From: Cymodocea nodosa
Taxonomy: Eukaryota; Streptophyta; Magnoliopsida; Alismatales; Cymodoceaceae
Length of the DNA: 64,000 nucleotides
Direction of reading: 5' to 3'
Assembly (NCBI GenBank): GCA_036874045.1
Contig: CM072343.1
Location: 12,730,001 to 12,794,000 of the forward strand
Each line of letters opens with the position of its first letter. The first letter of the stretch is position 1. The notes below the pieces were generated by a model. The model searched no databases, had not been told where the DNA came from, and was given only the letters and a program-made list of their open reading frames with translations. Positions 33,429-45,206 of this stretch are shown here, piece by piece. Both the position numbers and the translations under genes were made by a program.

Positions 33429-34019
33429 CGTGGAGTTACTCAACAACATGGAATCGCTCTGATTTCTATTGTTCTAGATTCTAAATGATTTACCAAATAA
33501 TGCCCCCAAAACTCTAGGTTTAAGATAAATAAGCCCTAAGTTTAGGCAAGTAATCGGGTCATTTCCCGAACCAACTATTACTATCTCATCTGCGGTCTTA
33601 GCTACAGTACTCCGTTGAGTTACAGTTAACTCAATGGAATAAGCTCGTTGATTAACTCAAAACTCAACGAAGTAAGCTCGTTGAGTTAGGCGTAACTCAA
33701 CGGACTCCCCGTACAAACAGATATAATAATAAAAATACTATAGATAATGGTTTTTCTGTTGTTGTTTTTTTTTTTTTTTTACCGGTTTAACCGAGACTAT
33801 GTCTTAGTCAGACCTAATTTTTTTTTCGATTGAACCGATACTATGTTTCGGTAAAACAAACAATTTTTTTCAGAAAATTAATATACATATTTTTTATGTT
33901 CCGGTCATACCGATGGATCTGGTCGGTTGAACCGTAACGATTTTTATATTTTAAATATATATATATATTTATATTTTAATGCTTTTTTTTTATATATAAA
34001 CATAAAAACTGATTTCTTA
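33429..34019 (-). promoter_or_regulatory. Spacer 1 of A3
   Basis: Noncoding. Dyads with CGTTGAGTTA / TAACTCAACG arms near 33610-33700, then (farther from the ORF) CGGTTNAACC / ACCGAAAC motifs at about 33780-33945, together with poly-T and AT runs. Same order as spacer 1 of A1, A4 and A5. Confidence 0.5.
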
Positions 34020-35680
34020 CTAAGTAAAGCTCGAGTAGTCCTCTACTCTAACTTCTTCTATAATTCCAAAGGAGCTTTTTGGTGTTTTCAGAATAGGTCT
34101 AAGTCTTTGTCCATTTACTTTCAATATATTCTGATTTTTAGGATTTTCAATTTCAATAGCTCTATAAAGATAAATATTTCAAACTATGTAAGGTCCTGCC
34201 CATCTAGATCTTAATTTTCCTAGATGGTTATGGAGTCTAGCCATATAAAGATATACTTCTTGTTCTATTTCAAAGCTTTTTGGAATAATTTTTCTATCAT
34301 ACCAAAATTTTATTTTCTCTTTTTCTCTTACAGTCCTCGAATAAGCTTCATTTCTAAATTCTTCTAATTCAATTAGTTGCATTCTTCTATTTTCAGTAAC
34401 TTGATTTAAATTAGTGTTCAGAGTTTTTAATGCCCAATAAGCTTTATGTTCTATTTCAACGGGTAAATGACAACTTTTTCCATTTACTAGCCTAAAAGGT
34501 GACATACCTAAGCTTGTCTTATAAGCAGTTCTATAAGCCCAAAGTGCATCTATCAATCTATTAGCTCAATCTGTTCTAGTAGGATTTACTACTTTTTCTA
34601 ATATTAACTTAATTTGTTTGTTAGCACTTTCTACTTGTCCACTTGTTTGCGGATGATATGATGTTGCAATTTGTAGTTTACTCCATATTTCTTCATTAAG
34701 GCTTCAAAACTTCTATTACAGAAATGAGTTCCTCTATAACTGATAATAGCTTTAGGTATTCCAAATATAGCAAATATATTTGTTCTTATAAATTGTATTA
34801 CCACTTTGTTGTCATTAGTTTTTGTAAGAATAGCTTCTATCCATTTAGATACATAATCCACCTCCAACAATATGTAATTAAATTAATTAGACATAGGAAA
34901 TGGACCCATAAAATCTATTCCCCACACATCAAAGATTTCAACCTCAACAATAGGATTAAGAGGCATCATATTCCTCTTTGATATTCTTCCTATTTGTTGA
35001 CATCTTAAACAACTTAAGCAATATTTATGAGCATCTTTGAATAGTGTTGGCCAATAAAACTCACATTGCAGAATTTTTGCAGCAGTTTTCCCTGAACCAA
35101 AATGCCCTCCACAAGCTTGATCATGACAGAAAGACAATATGCTCGGATATTCAGTTTTTGGAACACACCTCCTTAAAACCAGATCAGGATATTTCTTAAA
35201 TAAGTAAGGGTCTTCCCAATAGTAATATTTTACTCTTGAGAAAAATAATTTCTTATCCTATCTATTCTAATCCTTAGGTGTTAAACCTGTTACTAAGTAA
35301 TTAACTATGTCTACATACCAAGCATTGTGTTGATGGTCATTAATTGTTCATCAGGAAAATTATCCCTAATTTCAATATTTGATTTTTCTATTTGTAATCT
35401 TGATAAATGATCTACTACTACATTCTCACAACCTTTTTTATCTTTAATTTCTAGATCAAATTCTTGTAATAATAATATCCATCGGATCAATCTAGGCTTA
35501 GTTTCTTTTTTCTTTATTAGATGTTTTAAAGTTGAATGATCCGTGTATACTATCACTTTAGCTCCAATCAAATATGATCTAAATTTTTCTAAGGCAAACA
35601 CAACAGTTAATAATTCTTTTTCAGTAATTGTGTAATTAACTTGAGCATCATTTAAGGTTTTGCTTGCATAATGTAGTGAC
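34020..35680 (-). pseudogene. A3 RNase H and integrase
   Basis: From about 35680: [68 protein letters not shown] (RNase H). Integrase follows with [31 protein letters not shown], the altered SYRGTHFCN (the second catalytic Asp is now Tyr) and the C-terminal [18 protein letters not shown] segment, to a stop at 34020. Frames are broken near 34560, 34630, 34880 and 35150-35310. RT is absent. Confidence 0.9.
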
Positions 35681-35685
35681 AGAAG

Positions 35686-38600
35686 TTTGGGATAGGTATG
35701 ACAGACTAGAGTGTAGTATAGAGCAAAACCTAGACAAACTAGAATACTTTATGTGTCAGCAACAAGAATTCAACCAAGTAAACTATAAGGAAGCATATTC
35801 AGAACCTAAAAGGATATAATTTACGAAACTGAAAAAACCATAATGAAAATTGATCAAAAATTGAATGCAATGAGATTAGATGATCTGGAAAGAAAACTAA
35901 AAGCATTGGACGAATATACAATGAAAATACAAGTTATGCAACAGGACAATGAAAATTATAATGCTATAAACCTGCATAATTTGCAAAATATACAGCAAAC
36001 AGAAAATATTAATGTAAGAGAATTTAAAGAATGCACTTTAAAACTAAAAACAATTGAAAATGATAATCACGAAAATGACATACAAAAACATCATGAGAGT
36101 AATGAAAATTTGGAAGATGTATGTGTAACATTAAGATCTGGAACTAATATACCACCAAGAACTCAAAATGAAAATAATATGAAGGTGGATAAGAGTAAAA
36201 ATCAAAACGATAATGAAAATGTAATAGCTGAAAATCTAGAAATCACTGAAGAACAATCTAAATCTGCTAATGAAGCTAAAAATGATCAAACAAATAAAAC
36301 GAAAGAAAAAGAATCTTTTAATTCACAATCTTTAGCACCCTATCCTGAAAGATTACAACAAACAATACCTAAAAAATAAGAAAAAATTAGAGAAATTTTT
36401 GAAAAAGTACAAGTTAACATTCCTTTTTTAGATCTATTGCAGAAAATGCCACCTTGTGCTAAATTTCTGAATGATTGGTGTACTAAGAAAAGAGAGCGAA
36501 AAGTTCTTAGAAATGTCTTTTTAGCTGAGCAAAGTAGTTCCCTATTTCTGCCACAAATTCCTAAAAAGTTATCTGATCTTGGAATCTCTGTTATATCATG
36601 CACCATAGGAAATACCATTCTAGAAAGAACCTTAATAGACTTAGGTGTAGGTATAAATGTTATGTCAAGTGATATATTTGCATCCTTAGGTTTAGAAGGC
36701 TTAAGTCCTACCAATACAATTATTCAATTAGCTGATAGAAGTATAAGATACCCTAGAGGAAAAATAGAGGATGTTTTAATTAAAATCAAAAACTTTATAT
36801 ATCCTATTGATATTGTAATTTTGGATTCCCAACAAATTAAGCATAAAAATAGTGATACATCTTTAATTTTGGGAATGCCATTTTTAGCAACATCAGGGGC
36901 TGTTATAAATTGTAAAACTGGAGTAATGAAGTTAGCATATGGTAATGAGGATACTCAATTAAATATTTTCAAACTAGAAAGGTTTGAGGAGTTAGAAATG
37001 TCTTTACATACTATAGACTTTTTAGAGGATGAAGGAGATATGTTAGATGATGTGATTCAAGAAGAATTAAATAGGCAAATCAATTTTGAAACTTTAGAGG
37101 AAAGTGAAAGCATAAATATAGAAGGAGATCAGGAAGAAATTGATTTAGAAAATGATGATATTCAATTAGGAGCTCTAGCTTCTGATGGGCAACATTTAGA
37201 ATTAAAACATTTATCTCCTGAATTAACCTATATATTTCTTGAAGATAAACGAACCTGTCCAATCATTATTGCTTTAGATTTAAAAGAGGATCAAATAGCT
37301 AAATTAAAAGATATAGTAAAAAGTTATAAAGAAGCAATAGGATGGACTATGATTGATATAAAAGGGTTAAGTTCAACTTTATGCTATCACCACATATATT
37401 TAGAAGAGAATGCTAAACCTATTCGAATTCCTAAGAGGAGATTAAATCCAAACCTTAAAGAAGTAGTCAGGAAAGAAATAGTGAAATGGTTAGATAATGA
37501 CATAATTTATCTGATATCTAATAGCTCGTGGGTTAGTCTAATCCATGTAGTTCCTAGGAAATCAGGATTAACAGTTATTAAGAATGAAAGTCAAGACTTG
37601 ATACCTACTAGAATTCAATCAGGCTAGAGAATATGTATAGACTATAGAAAGCTGAATGTTGTGACTAGGAAAGATCATTTTCCTTTACCTTTTATAGATC
37701 AAATGCTAGAAAGATTAGTAGGGCAAGAATATTTTTGTTTCCCAGATAGGTATTCAGGTTATAATCAAATTCTAGTAGCATTAGAGGATCAAGAGAAAAC
37801 AACTTTCACCTGTCCTAATGGAACTTATGCTTTTAAGAGAATACCATTCGGATTATGCAATGCACCAGCTACCTTTCAAAGGTGTATGCAGGGCATATTT
37901 ATTGGAATGACTAAAGATTTCTTAGAAATATTTATGGATGATTTTACTATATATGGCAACTCATATGAAGCCTGTTTAAAAAATTTAGACTTAATATTAA
38001 AACGTTGTGTGAAAAAAAATCTTGTTCTAAATTGGGAAAAATGGCACTTCATGGTTAAACAAGGAATAGTCTTAGGGCATGTTGTTTCTAAGAAAGGGTT
38101 GGAAGTAGATAAAGCTAAAATAGAAGTAATTTCTAATCTTCCAGAACCTAAATCAGTAAAAGATATTAGATCATTTCTAGGACATGCTGGTTTTTATAGA
38201 AGATTTATTAAAGACTTTAGCAAAATAGCTAGACCTTTAACTAATCTATTAAAAGATGTTCCATTTAACTTTGATAAAAATTGCAAGGAAGCATTTTTCA
38301 GATTTAAAACTAGCTTAATTTCAACTCCTATAATACAAGCGCCTGATTGGAGCCATCCATTTGAATTAATGAGCAATACATCTGATTTTGCTGTAGGAGC
38401 AGTGTTGGGACAGAAGATAGAAAAATCTCCTAGAGTGATTCATTTTGCATGCAAAACCTTAAATGATGCTCAAGTTAATTACACAACTACTAAAAAAGAA
38501 TTATTAGATGTTGTGTTTACTTTAGAAAAGTTTAGATCATATCTGATTGGAGCTAAAGTAATAGTATACATGGATCATTCAGCTCTAAAACATCTAATAA

Positions 38601-39068
38601 AAAAAAAAGAAACTAAGCCTAGATTGATCCGATGGATATTATTATTACAAGAATTTGATCTAGAAATTAAAGATAAAAAAGGTTGTGAGAATGTAGTAGC
38701 AGATCATTTATCAAGATTACAAATAGAAAAATCAAATATTGAAATTAAGGATAATTTTCCTAATGAACAATTAATGACCATCAACACAATACCTTGGTAT
38801 GTAGACATAGTTAATTATTTAGTTACTGGTTTAACACCTAAGGATTGGAATAGACAGGATAAGAAATTATTTTTCTCAAGAGTAAAATATTACTATTGGG
38901 AAGACCCGTACTTATTTAAGAAGTGTCCTGATCTGATTTTAAAGAGGTGTGTTCCAGAAATTGAATATCCGAGCATATTGTCTTTCTGTCATGACCAAGC
39001 TTATGGAGGGCATTTTGGTTCAGGGAAAACTACTGCAAAAATTCTGCAATGTGGGTTTTATTGGCCAA
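35686..39068 (+). pseudogene. A4 NC-PR-RT-RNase H-integrase start (best preserved pol)
   Basis: It begins at EVWDRYDRL, past the zinc knuckle. After a small deletion near 35815 one frame carries to 39068 with only two stops: TAA 36377-36379 between NC and PR, and TAG 37625-37627 (Trp before the [10 protein letters not shown] motif). Protease site LIDLGVGINVMSS; RT motifs with FMDD at 37931-37942; [10 protein letters not shown] where other elements have FLDGYSGYNQ; RNase H with [13 protein letters not shown] and [10 protein letters not shown]; integrase zinc region up to FYWP. There the inserted element begins. The gene resumes at 43650. Confidence 0.9.
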
Positions 39069-39753
39069 TGTCAAGGTTTTTGTTGTCCCCAAAATAAGAT
39101 CTTAAAACTCACAAAGGGACCAAAATGATAAAACATTAAACTCAAAACTCATTTTAAAATAACCGCAAGTGCACGGTGCAATTGTAATATACTCCGATGA
39201 GTATGGGTCGAATTCACAAGGATTTGGCTTTTACAAAATATTTCTAAGGTGCAAAAACAATAATAATTACAAGTGATTCAAAACTTATCAAAAATTCACT
39301 CAATAGAGTATAAATTCCTCATTTTCATTCATAAAACACTAAATCACTACAGCATACAATCTCGAAATTTAGTCAAGTTCACACATATCCTTCTCTCAAT
39401 ATCTCAATGGTAAAATACAGTAAAAATATCATATTGAGTATTCATTGGATTAACTTTACAACCCCACTGATTTTGTTAAAAGATCTGAAATAGTCAAGCA
39501 TCGGCAATGCTTTTCCTACAAACGCGTAGACTGGCAACTAACATCCCTGAATTACGCACAATTACTAAAAATGGCATAAGATTTTCAAATCTTCACGAAA
39601 GTCTGCAAAATCAATGTGCTTCGACACTTAACTCATTCATCTAACAGAGAAAATTTACAGAGGTCAATTTCGTGCTGTAGATAAAAAGATATCGAATTCG
39701 GCACTGAAGCAAAAATTGGGCGAAAAATGCCAGGATGCGCCAGATGCAACATC
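39069..39753 (-). repeat. Third-family 3' LTR, truncated
   Basis: It matches 41550-42234 closely (GTTTTTGTTGTCCCCAAAAT, then CCGCAAGTGCACGG versus CCGCAAGCGTACGG). It stops at GCAACATCAG, where protease sequence begins. About 1.4 kb of LTR, including promoter, is missing. Confidence 0.85.
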
Positions 39754-40767
39754 AGCTAGGCGAATTACTATTCTTGTTGGTTGCAAGCAGCTTAACCCTA
39801 GTTCTTCATAAATGCTAGAAGGCATAACATTCACTGCGGCTCCTAGGTCTAATAAGGCTCCTTCAAAAGTAGTTTTTCCTATAATACATGAAATAGTAGG
39901 AGTCCTAGGATCATTATACTTTCTAGGGATATAGTCATAAAAATAAAAACTGCTTGCTTCTACTAAGTTTACACTCTTAGGTATCTTCCTAGCTCTCTTC
40001 TTAGTACACAGATCTTTTAAGAACTTAGTATGCGAGGGAACTTGTTAAATTAACTCCAATAAAGGTATGTTCACTCTCACTTGCTCAAAGATTTCTCTAA
40101 TCTTATCTAATTTGTCTCCTCCTGATTCGACTCTAAGTCTAGTAGGGTAAGGAGCACTAGTAGATGATTCAATTGAAACATCAACTACTTGCTTACCCTT
40201 ATCACTTCTAGAGATAACTATAGGATCTTCAAAAATTTCTACTCTAGATGGATTGCAACAAGGCTCTAGAGGACTCACAGATAAGGGAATTTCACCACTA
40301 GTCCTACTCACTTCCTTACCTGACCTTAAAGTAACAAATGCATCCATTTGTTTTCCAAGGTTATCACATGTTGCATCCAAATCAATTGGATCAACATGAA
40401 AAACATTCTTACTACAAATACTAACAGATTTCTCTTTAGCAATGCTGTCCATAATTGCATTAAATTTATCTATATCTTCGCTTAGATCTATACTACATGC
40501 ATGATAAGAATTTTCAAATTTACTAGTAGATGCATAAGCATGATTAGGTAAATCATGGTGAATATATGAATCATATTTCAAGCATGGAAGATGATTACTT
40601 TCATATTCTAATACATTACATGGCATGCTAGAAATTTGTTCATGAAGCATATCATTTGGGCATTCACTAGTAACATGATCACTTGCAAAACAAGAAAAGC
40701 ATGATGGCATAAAATCATTTTCATCATAGCCATAATATTCATCAACTTGGCTTGACCAATCATCCAT
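39754..40767 (-). pseudogene. Third-family NC-protease fragment
   Basis: ATG at 40767 opens a 240-codon frame with a CCHC knuckle near its start, CFSCFASDHVTSEC (about residues 23-36), then TLRSGKEVSR, PYPTRLRVE and KIREIFEQVRVNIPLLELI. After one TAA near 40045 (Gln codon) the frame continues through KFLKDLCTKKRARK to the protease site LLDLGAAVNVMPSS and ends at IRLAD, where the LTR begins. As in family A the first ORF starts directly at the nucleocapsid, with no capsid domain between LTR and knuckle. The ORF may be 5'-deleted instead. Confidence 0.85.
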
Positions 40768-41525
40768 GGCAAATAAGCTCTAATTTAGATACAAAGAAAA
40801 TAAAGATTCAATGACTAAGTTAATCTTTACCAGCCTTTGTTTTTAATTTTTTTCTCACTCTTCAAGTGATTCACTATTAGTCAGATCTGCATAAAGTAGC
40901 GACCAAGTGAGTAACTTTAATCCATTTTAATCAAAGAATGACTACACAATGAAAGAATAAATAATAATTAAATGAAGAAAATTAAAGAATAATGCAGTAT
41001 AAATACAAAATTACCTATACAACAATTTCCCAATTCAATCTAGATTAACTAATGAATCTATTTTCAAATTGAAGCTGCATGCTAGTTTGACTTTGAAAAA
41101 TCATAACTTTTTGTATACAACTCTGAATTAAGCATACAAATACTCTACAAAAACATCTAAACCTGAACTTTACAGGAAAAATATAGAAAAAATTCGCAGC
41201 AAGTCTTGCAAACAACAGAATTAAATTTTCCGGTTACAAGTTTGCATTTCAGAATAATTACAAATACTATACACTTAAACTTTCCTATAAGAGGTATGTC
41301 CTATTGACTACTGATTTTAAATTATCACTTATTATTGACAAAACCTATCTGAATATGAAGTAGTAATATGGTATATCAAGAATATACATTACAAACAAAA
41401 CAAATTGAACTACACATTAAAACAAGTAAATACACATAACACAAAAGAATATACACAACAAACAATCATTACTTTTCAAAGATACGTTAAAAGCACCAAA
41501 GAAATTCGGTAAAAACATAACCAAA
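40768..41525 (-). other. Third-family 5' leader
   Basis: 758 bases between primer site and NC ATG, AT-rich, with no ORF and no capsid-like motif in any frame that I can see. Confidence 0.6.
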
Positions 41526-41543
41526 TCCCCGGCAATGGTGCCA
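41526..41543 (-). other. Third-family primer binding site (Asp tRNA)
   Basis: On the minus strand TGGCACCATTGCCGGGGA, two changes from TGGCGCCGTTGCCGGGGA, six bases after the LTR end CCTCAACA. It fixes the element's orientation. Confidence 0.9.
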
Positions 41544-41549
41544 AAAACT

Positions 41550-43644
41550 TGTTGAGGTTTTTGTTGTCCCCAAAATAAGATCTTAAAACTCACAAAGGGA
41601 CCAAAATGATAAAACATTAGACTCAAAACTCATTTTAAAATAACCGCAAGCGTACGGTGCAATTGTAATATACTCCGGCGAGTACGAGTCGAATCCACAA
41701 GGATTTGGCTTTTACAAAATATTTCTAAGGTGCAAAAACAATAATAATTACAAGTGATTCAAAACTTATCAAAAATTCACTCAATAGAGTATAAATTCCT
41801 CATTTTCATTCATAAAACACTAAATCACTATAGCACAGAATCTCGAAATTCAGTCAAGTTCACACATATCCTTCTCTTAGTATCTCAACGATAAAATATA
41901 GTAAAAATATCATACTAAGTATTCATTGGATTAACTTTACAACCCCATTGATTTCATTAAAAGATCTAAAATAGTCAAGCGTCGGTAATGCTTTTCCTAC
42001 AAACACGTAGACTGGCAACTAACATCCCTAAATTGCGCACAGTTACTAAAAATGGCATAAGATTTTCAAATCTTCACGAAAGTCTACAAAATCAGTTCTT
42101 CGAAACTTAACTCATTCATCTAATAGAGAAAATTTACAGAGGTCAATTTCGTGCTGTAGATAAAAAGATATCGAATTCAGCACTAAAGCAAAAATTGGGT
42201 GAAAAATGCCAGGATGCACCAGATGCAACATCAACAAAATAAATTGGAAAACCTATACAAATCGATTGGAAAAATTCTAAAAACTATACAGGAGTAAAGT
42301 ACACTCGAAGCTATACAAAATAGAATCACAAAATAAAGCAAAACATCACTGGACCAGTGAGTTACGACCTAAACAAAATCGTCAAATTTACAGGATTCTA
42401 AACCGATGATCAACATCCACAAATTAGCTTTGTTAGCATACAAATATTCACATATGCACAAGATTCAAACCAAATTCGTTTCCATTCATTCAAACTAAAC
42501 ATAATAAACTACTGAAATAAAAGTTCTATGATTAAACTACAATGTAACATTACAACTAAACCTAAAACTACAACTACCCTACTGAAATTACAAAGAACTC
42601 AACTTTAAACAAGAACATGAAAACCTAAAGAGGTAAACCAATACAACCCTTTTTACCTTGAAATGCAAACTTGTTTTGGAGAAGAATGGTGCATGAGATG
42701 TGCTCCTAGCCATCCTCCTAGCCAAGAATTTCGTGGTTGTCACCACACGAGTTCTCTTCCGTAAGTAGGAGGTCTTCAAACACCACCAAACACCAAGAAA
42801 CAAGTAGTCATCCACCTAAAGTCCACAACCCTTGCTTTTCTTCTACTAGGACTGATCCACGGAAGAGGGGAGACAGTTGCAAGGCTTCAGATGTGCTCCT
42901 AACAGCACCCACAAGGTCTGGAAAAGATGCCCTAGCCGTCCTTCTACTAGCAACCACCAAGAGAGGAGAAGAAGAGGTTGGCCGAACCTAGTCTTCCACC
43001 TTGGAGCTCCACGAGAGGGGGGAGGAACACCACCTTTCACAAATTCTTGAGGGAGGGAGAGGGGCTGACGACTTTCAAGGGCTGGAATGGGGGAAAGCTC
43101 ATCCAAGAGGAGGGATTTGTTGGCATTGCCTCTCCTTTTATAGAGGCTCCAAGTGGTGGAACTTGATCTCCACCTTTGATCTTCAATCCAATGGCCAAGA
43201 TTCCTCCTATCTTGATTTGCTTTATTTTTCTTATTCTTCAACCTATAAAACTCAAACAAATACATTAAAACACTCAAGAAATAAGATAAGATATATTCCT
43301 AAACATGGATACTTCAAAAGGGCCAAAAATCACATTTTTCATTGAATTCCAAAAATACCCATGTACTTATTTAAATAATTAATCCTAAGTGCTAGAGTAA
43401 ATTTAATCTACTTAATAAAATGCAATTGTATTGCCACCAAGATGTAAATGTGTTTTCATGAAATGCTAAATAACAAATAGAGTCTCATTTATGCATTACT
43501 TTCTTCATTTAAGCCTATAACTACATTATTTGCCTAGAATGCATTATAACTTAAATCTTCATTAAACACTTATGAGTATATGACTTTAAACACCTAAAAT
43601 GCATCACTTAACTATATAAAATATGCATAAATTATGACTCTACA
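41550..43644 (-). repeat. Third-family 5' LTR (2.1 kb)
   Basis: TGTTGAGG (41550) to CTCTACA (43644), TG...CA on either strand. On the minus strand a TATA box at 43142-43135 is followed by a GC-richer transcribed segment (about 43130-42650) and, near the end, the Athila-type U5 block (GGATTCGACTCGTACTCG, CGCTTGCGGTT). Open frames between 42588 and 43345 on both strands fall in this segment and lack any family motif. Confidence 0.85.
43135..43142 (-). promoter_or_regulatory. Third-family LTR TATA box
   Basis: TATAAAAG on the minus strand within CTCTATAAAAGGAGAGGC, the only strong TATA box noticed in this LTR, with the leader-like GC-rich stretch directly downstream. Confidence 0.55.
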
Positions 43645-43649
43645 ACCAA

Positions 43650-44659
43650 CACTATTCAAAGATGCTCATAAATATTGCTTAAGTTGTTTAAGATGTTAAC
43701 AAATAGAAAGAATATCAAATAGGAATATGATGCCTCTTAATCCTATTATTGAGGTTGAAATCTTTGATGTGTGGGGAATAGATTTTATGGGTCCATTTCC
43801 TATGTCTAATCAATTTAATTACATATTGTTGGGGGTGGATTATGTATCTAAATGGATAGAAGCTAATACTACAAAAACTAATGACAACAAAGTGATAATA
43901 CAATTTATAAGAAACAATATATTTGCCAGATTTGGAATACCTATAGCTATTATCAGTGATAGAAGAACTCATTTCTGTAATAAAAGTTTTGAAGCCTTAA
44001 TGAAGAAATATCGAGTAAACCACAAAATTGCAACATCATATCATCCGCAAACAAGTAGACAAGTAAAAAGTGCTAACAAACAAATTAAGTTAATCTTAGA
44101 AAAAGTAGTAAATCCTACTAGAACAGATTGGGCTATTAGATTGATAGATGCACTTTGGGCTTATAGAACTGCTTATAAGACAAGCTTAGGTATGTCACCT
44201 TTTAGGCTAGTATATGGAAAAAGTTGTCATTTACCAGCCAAAATAGAACATAAAGCTTATTGGATATTAAAAACTCTGAACACTAATTTAAATCAAGTTG
44301 CTGAAAATAGAAAAATGCAACTAATTGAATTAGAAGAATTTAGAAATGAAGCTTATTCGAAGAAAATAAAATTCTAGCATGATAGAAAAATTATTCCAAA
44401 AAGCTTTGAAATAGGACAAGAAGTATATCTTTATATGGCTAGACTCCATAACCATCCAGGAAAATTAAGATCTAGATGGGCAGGACCTTACATAGTTCGA
44501 AATATTTATCCTTATGGAGCTATTGAAATTGAAAATCCTAAAAATCAGAATATATTTAAAGTAAATGGACAAAGACTTAGACCTATTCTGAAAACACCAA
44601 AAAGCTCCTTTGGAATTATAGAAGTAGTCAGAGTAGAGGACTACTCGAGCTTTACTTAG
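43650..44659 (+). pseudogene. A4 integrase, remainder
   Basis: Continues after the nested element: KDAHKYCLSCLRC (next codon TAA), [38 protein letters not shown]. The catalytic Glu of the QVE motif is now Lys. Then [20 protein letters not shown], a stop near 44378, and the C-terminal [18 protein letters not shown] to RVEDYSSFT, ending TAG 44657-44659. The Glu-to-Lys change would inactivate integration even apart from the insertion. Confidence 0.9.
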
Positions 44660-45206
44660 TAAGAAATCAGTTTTTATGTTTATATATAAAAATAAAAAAA
44701 TATATATAAAAAAAAAGTCGTTGCGGTTCAACCGACTGGATCCGACCAGAACATAAAAAAATATGTATATTAATTTTCAGAAAAAAAATGTTGGTTTTAC
44801 CAAAACATAGTATTGGTTCAACTAGAAAAAAATTTGGTCTGACCGAAACATAGTATCGGTTAAACCGGTAAAAAAAAGAAAAACTATTATCTTAAATATT
44901 TTTATTATTATATCTGCTTGTACGGGAAGTCCGTTGAGTTACGCTTAACTCAACGAGCTTACTCCATTGAGTCTTGAGTTAGTCAACGAGCTTATTCCGT
45001 TGAGTTAACTGTAACTCAATGGAGTACTGTAGCTAAGATCGTGGATAAGAGAGTAATAGTTGGTTCGGGAAATGACCTGATTACCCGCCTAAACTTAAGG
45101 CTTATTTAAACTAAAACCTAAAGTTTATGGGGCAATATCCGGCAAATCATTTAGAATCTAGAACAGTAGAAATCAGAGTGATTCTGTGCTGTTGTGTAAC
45201 TCCACG
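44660..45206 (+). promoter_or_regulatory. Spacer 1 of A4
   Basis: CGGTTCAACCG / ACCGAAACATAGTATCGGTT motifs at 44718-44870. Dyads follow at 44931-44955 (arms CCGTTGAGTTA / TAACTCAACG) and about 44998-45025. The GGCTTATTTAAACTAAAACC stretch (about 45099-45118) stands where A1 and A5 have TATTTATA. The env-position ATG follows at 45207. Confidence 0.5.

Larger units (their letters stand above)
26874..35680 (-). mobile_element. A3: inverted family A element, 5' truncated
   Basis: Read on the minus strand from 35680: RNase H-integrase, spacer 1, N-terminal env-position ORF, a deletion into gag, gag C-terminal half, spacer 3, F-box, 3' noncoding, PPT, complete 3' LTR ending at 26874. LTR, NC, PR and RT are missing at its 5' end, where it abuts A4 head to head. 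The gene order agrees with A1. Confidence 0.9.
39069..43644 (-). mobile_element. Internally deleted third-family gypsy element inserted in A4 integrase
   Basis: TGTCAAGG at 39069 to CTCTACA at 43644, with near-matching target duplications GCCAA (39064-39068) and ACCAA (43645-43649). The uninterrupted target is visible in A1 near 14935. Read on the minus strand: full 5' LTR (43644-41550), Asp-tRNA primer site, leader, NC-PR fragment, then a jump into a truncated 3' LTR (39753-39069). RT, RNase H and integrase are missing, so it is non-autonomous. Confidence 0.9.

Noticed and set aside
33759..33780. Poly-T run considered as a retroposed poly-A tail
   Set aside because: Lies inside spacer 1 of A3 with matching spacer sequence on both sides. 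No insertion edges or target duplication.
42588..43345. Overlapping frames of up to 143 codons on both strands, possible captured host exon
   Set aside because: Inside the 5' LTR of the third gypsy family, downstream of its TATA box. Low-complexity and charged, with no family motif.
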